From Bradyrhizobiaceae bacterium (GTDB lineage: Bacteria > Pseudomonadota > Alphaproteobacteria > Rhizobiales > Aestuariivirgaceae): a stretch of DNA of 34,300 nt. How positions within the stretch are numbered: position 1 is the stretch's first letter; the number at the start of each line of letters is the position of its first letter. The stretch spans positions 1 to 34,300 of the forward strand of contig CANJMQ010000044.1 in NCBI GenBank assembly GCA_947475225.1, read 5' to 3'. Of this stretch, positions 29,832 through 34,300 are shown piece by piece. The notes beneath the pieces are model-generated. The model had not been told where the DNA came from and did no database searches. It worked only from the letters and a program-made list of their open reading frames with translations. The position numbers and the translations under genes were made by a program.

Positions 29832-30247
29832 CCCTCATCCTGGCTGTTGGCCGGGTCGAAGCCGTGCATCCGGTTGGCCCATTGCAGCCCAACGATGGCA
29901 CCCTTCACAGCCGGCATCAACGCGAAGGACAGCGACAGCACGACTGCCGTCCACAGCATGAGTTGGTAGAGGAGTGCCGGCGACCAGAGCCGTTCCACCA
30001 CGAGCACCAGCGGCACCACGATGTGTCCGACGATCATCATGGTGAAATAGGGCGGCGCGTCATCGGCATGGTGATGGTGCAATTCCTCGCCGCAGGAGGA
30101 GCAGGTGTCCACCACCTTGAGATACTTGCCGAAGATCCGGCCCTGCCCACAGGCCGGGCAGGCACCGGTGAAGCCGCGCCACATGGCCTGCTTCCAGGAG
30201 CGGGGCTTCGGCAGGACAAGGTCGGCTGTTTCGACGGTCAGGGTCAT
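29828..30247 (-). CDS. DUF983 family membrane protein
   Basis: A 139-aa protein with an N-terminal zinc-ribbon-like domain and two membrane segments. Four cysteines in two CxxC pairs (C30/C33 in GACPACG and C49/C52 in TCSSCG) are spaced for metal binding. A histidine-rich patch (HHHHADDAPP) follows, then membrane helices at about 68-90 and 97-117. This is the standard DUF983 layout. Function is not known; the family commonly sits next to rnr or NUDIX genes in alphaproteobacteria, as here. The ATG at 30247 is chosen; a TTG at 30259 is possible and neither has a clear ribosome binding site. It overlaps the NUDIX gene by 4 bases. Confidence 0.9.
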   Translation of the reverse strand: MTLTVETADLVLPKPRSWKQAMWRGFTGACPACGQGRIFGKYLKVVDTCSSCGEELHHHHADDAPPYFTMMIVGHIVVPLVLVVERLWSPALLYQLMLWTAVVLSLSFALMPAVKGAIVGLQWANRMHGFDPANSQDEG

Positions 30248-30317
30248 CGGACGGGACAATGGCGAACCGTACTGGAGTTTAGAAGCCCTTCGTGCGTCGC
30301 GCGACGGTCTGACGCGG

Positions 30318-31094
30318 TCACTTCAGTGCGTCCTCAAGAATGTGGTCCATGCTGCCGACCTGGATCTGTCCGAGACGCGGATATTCGAGATCGGCGATCA
30401 CATACATGGTGAGGGTTACTATCGCTGCGAAACCGATGACGTGAAACCAGTTGGGTGAGCGCGACTTCAGCATTGCGTGGCCGCCGAGCAGGGCGCAGAC
30501 CAACGCGGTGAAGAGCAGCATGAAGAAGATTGGCCATGGCGGATGGAAGCGCAGCGCCTCCGCCCGTGTGGTGGTGATGTCGATCATCTCGTTGATGGCA
30601 GGCAGCAGCAGCATGTTGGCGGCGGGTGGCGCATCGGGCTGGCGGCTGGCAGTGATCGCAAGTTTCCAGATCTCGGCCTGTATGTCCTTTGACTTGGCAA
30701 AGGCCTGGTTGAAGCCCTCAAGCACCGCGTCGCCCTGGTAGGTGGCCACACGGGAGGTAACGTAGCGATGGAAAGCATCTCGCAGCGCCGGCTGAGCGGC
30801 CTCCGGCAGCAGGTCGATACGCAAATAGGCGGTGCTAATGTCGTTGGCCTCGGTGACGATCATGGCGCGACGCTCATCGAAGCGCGACGCGGCGCCGGAG
30901 AATGTAAAGGCCACCAGCAGGCCAAGCAGAGCGAATACCACGCCATCCACTGCGCCGGTGCCGGCCTCCAGTACGCCCGGATCGCGTGCCAGACGACGGC
31001 GCCCGATGCGCCGACCCGCCTCCATGCAGAGCACGAGGATGATGAACAGCGCCAGTCCGAAGTTGATCGGATTTTCGAGGAACGACATGATCAT
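30318..31094 (-). CDS. DUF4239 (bestrophin-like) integral membrane protein
   Basis: A 258-aa inner-membrane protein. Hydrophobic segments at about 10-25 and 46-68 form an N-terminal pair, then a charged 110-residue soluble loop with helices (DERRAMIVTEANDISTAYLRIDLLPE) follows. A second pair of segments lies at about 185-205 and 213-236 (PPWPIFFMLLFTALVCALLGG). This 2+loop+2 arrangement and the NDISTAYLR motif are typical of DUF4239 proteins, distantly compared with bestrophin channels. An ion-channel role is speculative. The start at 31094 has AGAGG 6 bases upstream. The gene lies between rnr and DUF983, which are usually closer together. Confidence 0.85.
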   Translation of the reverse strand: MIMSFLENPINFGLALFIILVLCMEAGRRIGRRRLARDPGVLEAGTGAVDGVVFALLGLLVAFTFSGAASRFDERRAMIVTEANDISTAYLRIDLLPEAAQPALRDAFHRYVTSRVATYQGDAVLEGFNQAFAKSKDIQAEIWKLAITASRQPDAPPAANMLLLPAINEMIDITTTRAEALRFHPPWPIFFMLLFTALVCALLGGHAMLKSRSPNWFHVIGFAAIVTLTMYVIADLEYPRLGQIQVGSMDHILEDALK

Positions 31095-31149
31095 TCCAGA
31101 CCTCTTCCCATGACCCTCTCCCTACGCCGCGTATCGGGCACGCGAGGAC

Positions 31150-31269
31150 TCAATTTGCATGCGCGATGATTGCCGTGGCCGTTTGAGGATGCAAGGGCTG
31201 CAAGGCGATCAGGTCGTACCGCGGCTGCAGGCCTGAAGCACAGCCGGTTCCGGCAAGGTAAAGCGTCAT
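31150..31269 (-). CDS. Possible 39-codon ORF just after rnr
   Basis: The ATG at 31269 starts one base after the rnr TAG stop, a geometry that favours translational coupling. The 39-residue product (MTLYLAGTGCASGLQPRYD at its start) has no recognised domain, membrane segment or homologue known to me. It ends 55 bases before the DUF4239 start. It may be non-functional sequence; the placement alone is the reason for listing it. Confidence 0.3.
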   Translation of the reverse strand: MTLYLAGTGCASGLQPRYDLIALQPLHPQTATAIIAHAN

Positions 31270-31270
31270 C

Positions 31271-33499
31271 CTAGCGCCGCCGAGTCTTGCCGCCCCGGAA
31301 CGGTTTCGCCGCCGTCCGTGCTGCCCTTCGGTTGGCGGGCTTGCCTTCCTTGCCCTCGGAGACGACCTCGAAGCGCATGCCGCCGGAGACGGGGGTGGCC
31401 TCGACAAGCTTCACCTCCAGCCGGTCGCCCATCTGGTAAGTGTCGCCTGAACGTTCGCCGATCAACGCGTGGCGGGCCTTGTCGTAGACGAAATATTCGC
31501 GGCCCAGCGTGGTGACGGGCACGAAGCCGTCCGCCCCGTTGTCGTCCAGTTTCACGAAGAGTCCCGCACTCACCACGCCGCCGATTCGGCCGCGGAAAGT
31601 CGCACCGGTGTGCTTGGAGAGAAATGCAGCGATCAGCCTGTCTATGGTCTCGCGCTCGGCGGCCATGGCGCGGCGCTCGGCATCCGAGATCATCTCCGCT
31701 GTTTCAGGCAGCCGCGCGATGTCGTCAGCACTCAGGCCGTCGTCGCCGAAGCCTAGCGATGAGACGAGGGCGCGGTGGACGATCAGGTCGGCATAGCGGC
31801 GGATCGGCGAGGTGAAATGCGCATAGCGGCGGAGCGACAGGCCGAAATGACCCTTGTTCTCCGGGCTGTAGATCGCCTGCGCCTGGGTGCGCAACACCAC
31901 CTCATTGACGACATGCTGATAATCCTTGCCCTCAACTTCCTTCAGTAATTTGTTGAAATGTTTGGGGCGCATGACCTGACCCAGTGGCAGTGACATGTTC
32001 ACGGTGCGAAGGAACTCGGCCAGTGCCCGTACCTTTTCCTCGGACGGCTGGTCGTGAACGCGGAAGATCAGCGGGGTTTTGCGGTTCTCCAGTTCCTCGG
32101 CAGCGGCGACGTTGGCCTGGATCATAAACTCCTCGACCAGCTTGTGGGCGTCAAGACGGTTGGGCGTCACTACCCTCTCGATCAAGCCATGGGCGTCCAG
32201 CACCAGCTTCCGCTCGGGAAGATCCAGTTCCAGCGGCTCGCGTGCATCGCGGCCCTTCATGAGTATGCCATAGGCGGCCCACAGGGGCCTCAGCACGCCA
32301 TCGAGAAGTGTCTCGGTCTTGTCGTTGGTCTGGCCGTCGATGGCGGCCTGTGCCTCCTCGTAGGACAGTTTGGCGGCGGAACGCATGATGACGCGCTCGA
32401 AGCGATGCTTCGTCTTCCGGCCCGACTTGTCGAAACTCATAAAGCAGGCCAACGCCGGACGCTCCTCCTTTTCGCGCAGTGAGCAGAGGTCGTTCGAGAT
32501 ACGCTCGGGCAGCATGGGCACAACGCGGTCAGGGAAATAGACGGAGTTTCCCCGGACGCGGGCCTCTCGGTCGAGCGATGAGCCCGAGCGGACGTAAGCC
32601 GCAACGTCGGCGATGGCAACGATGATGTTGGCCCCGCCGGTGGCATCGTCGATCTCACCCCAGACGGCGTCGTCATGGTCACGCGCATCCTTGGGGTCGA
32701 TGGTGAGCAGGGGCACCTTGCGCAGGTCGGTCCGGCCCTCGCGCGAGAAGGGCTTGAGGCTTTCGGACTCTTCCAGCACACGCTTTGGGAACTCGTTGGG
32801 AATTCCGTGGTGGTTGATCGCGATCAGCGAAATGTTACGCTGGTCGTTCATGTCGCCGAGCCGCTCGCGCACACGGGCCGAGGGCAGGCCCTGGCCACGG
32901 TCCTTGATGATCTCGGCTTCGACCAGCTCACCGTTGAGGGCGCCGTTCTCGTCGCCCTTCTTGACCTGCAGTTCGTGGCGGGCCTTCTTGTCGACCGGAA
33001 TGATGCGGGCGCCGAGGCCGGGCTGCACACGGAACACCCCCAGAACCTTGCTGGACCGATCCGACAGTGTCTTGATCACCCGACCGCGGAACTTGTACCG
33101 GCCGTCCTTAGCGGGCTGGATCTTGGCCAGCACCCGGTCGCCCTTGCGGGGGGCCTTTTCCGCCCCCTCGATCACCACATGCGGGGGCTTGCCCGCCTGG
33201 CGCTCGTCCCATTCCACAGGCTCGGCATAGGCCTCTCCATCCTTGTCGGTGCCGATCACCTCCAGCACGGTGACGGGCGGCAGGGAGGAGCGGTCGATCA
33301 GCTTGCGGGCGCGCTTGGCCAAGAGGCCCTTGTCCTCCATGCGCTTCAGAAGCGCCTTGAGGCCGATCTTGTCGCCGCCCTTGACGTCAAAGTGGCGTGA
33401 GATCTCGCGTTTCCCCACAATCGAGGGCGAGGACTGGATAAAGTCGAGAACCTGAGCCTCGGTGGGCATTTGGGGTTGGGGCGAGGGGCGTTTTGCCAT
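31271..33499 (-). CDS. rnr: Ribonuclease R
   Basis: A 742-aa 3'-to-5' exoribonuclease of the RNB family that degrades structured RNA and takes part in rRNA and mRNA turnover. A helix-turn-helix-like N-terminus is followed by cold-shock OB domains (about 60-220). The catalytic RNB domain starts near 265 with LTIDPKDARDHDDAVW, whose aspartates bind the metal ions; YAHFTSPIRRYADLIVHR lies further on. A C-terminal S1 domain (about 630-715, ATFRGRIGGVVSAGLFVKL) precedes a basic tail. The ATG at 33499 gives MAKRPSPQPQMPTEAQVLDF; upstream in-frame codons to 33586 are unlikely. The 186-base space to the divergent NUDIX gene must contain its promoter. Confidence 0.97.
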   Translation of the reverse strand: MAKRPSPQPQMPTEAQVLDFIQSSPSIVGKREISRHFDVKGGDKIGLKALLKRMEDKGLLAKRARKLIDRSSLPPVTVLEVIGTDKDGEAYAEPVEWDERQAGKPPHVVIEGAEKAPRKGDRVLAKIQPAKDGRYKFRGRVIKTLSDRSSKVLGVFRVQPGLGARIIPVDKKARHELQVKKGDENGALNGELVEAEIIKDRGQGLPSARVRERLGDMNDQRNISLIAINHHGIPNEFPKRVLEESESLKPFSREGRTDLRKVPLLTIDPKDARDHDDAVWGEIDDATGGANIIVAIADVAAYVRSGSSLDREARVRGNSVYFPDRVVPMLPERISNDLCSLREKEERPALACFMSFDKSGRKTKHRFERVIMRSAAKLSYEEAQAAIDGQTNDKTETLLDGVLRPLWAAYGILMKGRDAREPLELDLPERKLVLDAHGLIERVVTPNRLDAHKLVEEFMIQANVAAAEELENRKTPLIFRVHDQPSEEKVRALAEFLRTVNMSLPLGQVMRPKHFNKLLKEVEGKDYQHVVNEVVLRTQAQAIYSPENKGHFGLSLRRYAHFTSPIRRYADLIVHRALVSSLGFGDDGLSADDIARLPETAEMISDAERRAMAAERETIDRLIAAFLSKHTGATFRGRIGGVVSAGLFVKLDDNGADGFVPVTTLGREYFVYDKARHALIGERSGDTYQMGDRLEVKLVEATPVSGGMRFEVVSEGKEGKPANRRAARTAAKPFRGGKTRRR

Positions 33500-33685
33500 G
33501 GACCAAGGATTAACCGGGAATGATGCCAGAAATCCAGTGGCTTGCCCTATGGCTCGCGGCCTTGGCAAACAGCTTCGAACTTCCATTTTTTGAACATGAA
33601 CTTCGTGTTAACCGAAAACCTGTAACCTATTCCCCGTGTGAGCATATTATGACGGAGCCCGATTCGTTTGCTCTGAACAGGTGCA

Positions 33686-34099
33686 GTGAAGAAGCCAGCC
33701 ACCAATAAACAGTATGCCGCGTTGCCGTGGCGCTACAGTGGCGGTTCGCGGGAAGTTCTGCTGATTTCCTCGCGCGACACGGGCCGCTGGGTAATCCCGA
33801 AGGGTTGGCCGATCAGGGGGCTGTCGCCCGCCGAAACGGCGGCGCGCGAGGCCTATGAGGAGGCAGGCCTCGGCGGCATGGTGAGCAAAAAACCGATCGG
33901 CGAATTCGAATACGGCAAGCGGCTTGACAATGGTGCGGTGTTAGCGACGCGCGTCGAAGTCTTCGCGCTTGAACAGATGGTGCAGCATAAGGACTGGCCC
34001 GAGAAGGGCCAGCGGCGCCTGCAGTGGTTCTCGGTTCCCGAGGCGGCAGAGGCCGTGGAAGAGCCGGAGCTCAAGGTGATCATCAGCAAGCTGAAGTAG
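33686..34099 (+). CDS. NUDIX hydrolase, diphosphoinositol polyphosphatase-like
   Basis: A 137-aa single-domain Nudix hydrolase. The catalytic helix is R54-E-A-Y-E58-E59-A-G61, preceded by WVIPKGWPIRGLSPAETAA. The glutamate normally eight residues before the arginine is replaced by leucine, which is common in this small DIPP-like subgroup. Family members hydrolyse diphosphates such as Ap(n)A or diphosphoinositol phosphates; the true substrate is unknown. The start is GTG with AGGT 4 bases upstream. It is divergent from rnr and is followed by a 135-base gap and then an insertion sequence. The 33500-33685 interval shows two GAACTTC direct repeats and no clear promoter. Confidence 0.88.
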   Translation: MKKPATNKQYAALPWRYSGGSREVLLISSRDTGRWVIPKGWPIRGLSPAETAAREAYEEAGLGGMVSKKPIGEFEYGKRLDNGAVLATRVEVFALEQMVQHKDWPEKGQRRLQWFSVPEAAEAVEEPELKVIISKLK

Positions 34100-34103
34100 C
34101 CCC

Positions 34104-34300
34104 GTCCCGACACATCCCTCAAGTCATCATGCGCGGGCTGGATCCGTCAATCCCTTTCCTGATTACGCACCTTGCTCAGCCATTTTGAGCGTGGTACAAA
34201 TAGCGAACATCATTGATTTCAGGGGTGTTTTTTGATGGCGCGCAACAAGGTGCAGTTCCAGAAGGGGCTCAGCGAGCCTGCATTTGAACTCCAATACGGC
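34104..34300 (+). mobile_element. Left end of an IS1595-family insertion sequence (right side outside window)
   Basis: The transposase N-terminus at 34235 places an insertion sequence here. The left terminal inverted repeat must lie between the NUDIX stop and 34234, but it cannot be fixed without the right end. A short dyad (GCTCA, 7 bases, TGAGC) lies near 34173-34189. The start given is the outer limit, not a measured boundary. Confidence 0.5.
34235..34300 (+). CDS. IS1595-family transposase, N-terminal fragment cut by the window end
   Basis: Twenty-two codons are visible. They read MARNKVQFQKGLSEPAFELQ and then YG. KVQFQKGLS..AF...YG is the standard start of IS1595-family transposases (DDE with an N-terminal zinc ribbon that comes next in full-length members). 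The reading frame is open to the window edge. Upstream, CAGGGGTG lies about 10 bases before the ATG and may act as the ribosome binding site. Whether the gene is intact cannot be judged. Confidence 0.8.
   Translation, partial: MARNKVQFQKGLSEPAFELQYG

Noticed and set aside
33520..33708. A 62-codon plus-strand ORF between rnr and the NUDIX gene
   Set aside because: It overlaps the NUDIX start in another frame, has no ribosome binding site and resembles nothing known.

Overview
The window looks like a chromosomal segment of an alphaproteobacterium, most likely in the Hyphomicrobiales (Rhizobiales) or a close relative. The evidence is a high-GC core gene set with alphaproteobacterial forms of RpoB/RpoC, an EipB (DUF1849) periplasmic protein, a phasin, a Tim14-like membrane J-protein, and the gene order xth-erpA / dgt-argS-SPOR-nagZ-scpA-scpB. 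Almost every base is coding. The longest stretch without a gene is about 256 bases (16624-16879), and it holds the phasin promoter.

Layout. 1-5960: the end of rpoB, a perfect intercistronic hairpin, all of rpoC and a strong terminator. 6084-9211 (minus): a packed five-gene run, RidA-like, glycerophosphodiester phosphodiesterase, FemAB/GNAT-like, HIT hydrolase, then a solitary HicA-like protein. 9359-11617 (minus): an exported sulfatase with two cysteine-rich insertions and a C-terminal dockerin-like module; it is the gene that most looks acquired. 11768-12751 (minus): a hydroxyacid dehydrogenase, divergent from an envelope cluster (12831-15056, plus) of EipB, a VWA-like protein and a membrane J-protein. 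That cluster converges on a DacA-type carboxypeptidase with a SPOR domain (15061-16623, minus). 16818-17282: a phasin with a TGC-rich palindrome inside its promoter and a clear terminator.

17369-27012 is conserved housekeeping DNA: xth and erpA (minus), then dgt, argS, a large SPOR protein, nagZ, scpA and scpB (plus). The tat genes that often follow scpB in rhizobia are absent. In their place are a consensus DnaA box, a 61-codon antidote-like fragment and a PuuC-like aldehyde dehydrogenase (minus). 28857-33499 is a minus-strand run, rnr, a possible tiny ORF, a DUF4239 membrane protein, DUF983, NUDIX and rpmG, closed by a terminator. The window ends with a divergent NUDIX gene and the first 22 codons of an IS1595-family transposase.

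Several genes share a cell-envelope theme: EipB, DacA-SPOR, the large SPOR protein, NagZ and possibly the FemAB-like protein. No CRISPR array, tRNA, rRNA, prophage or recognisable defence island was seen. The best candidates for undescribed biology are the EipB/VWA/J-protein group, the dockerin sulfatase and the conserved but functionally obscure RidA-to-HicA-like operon. All three are modest leads, not a demonstrated new system.
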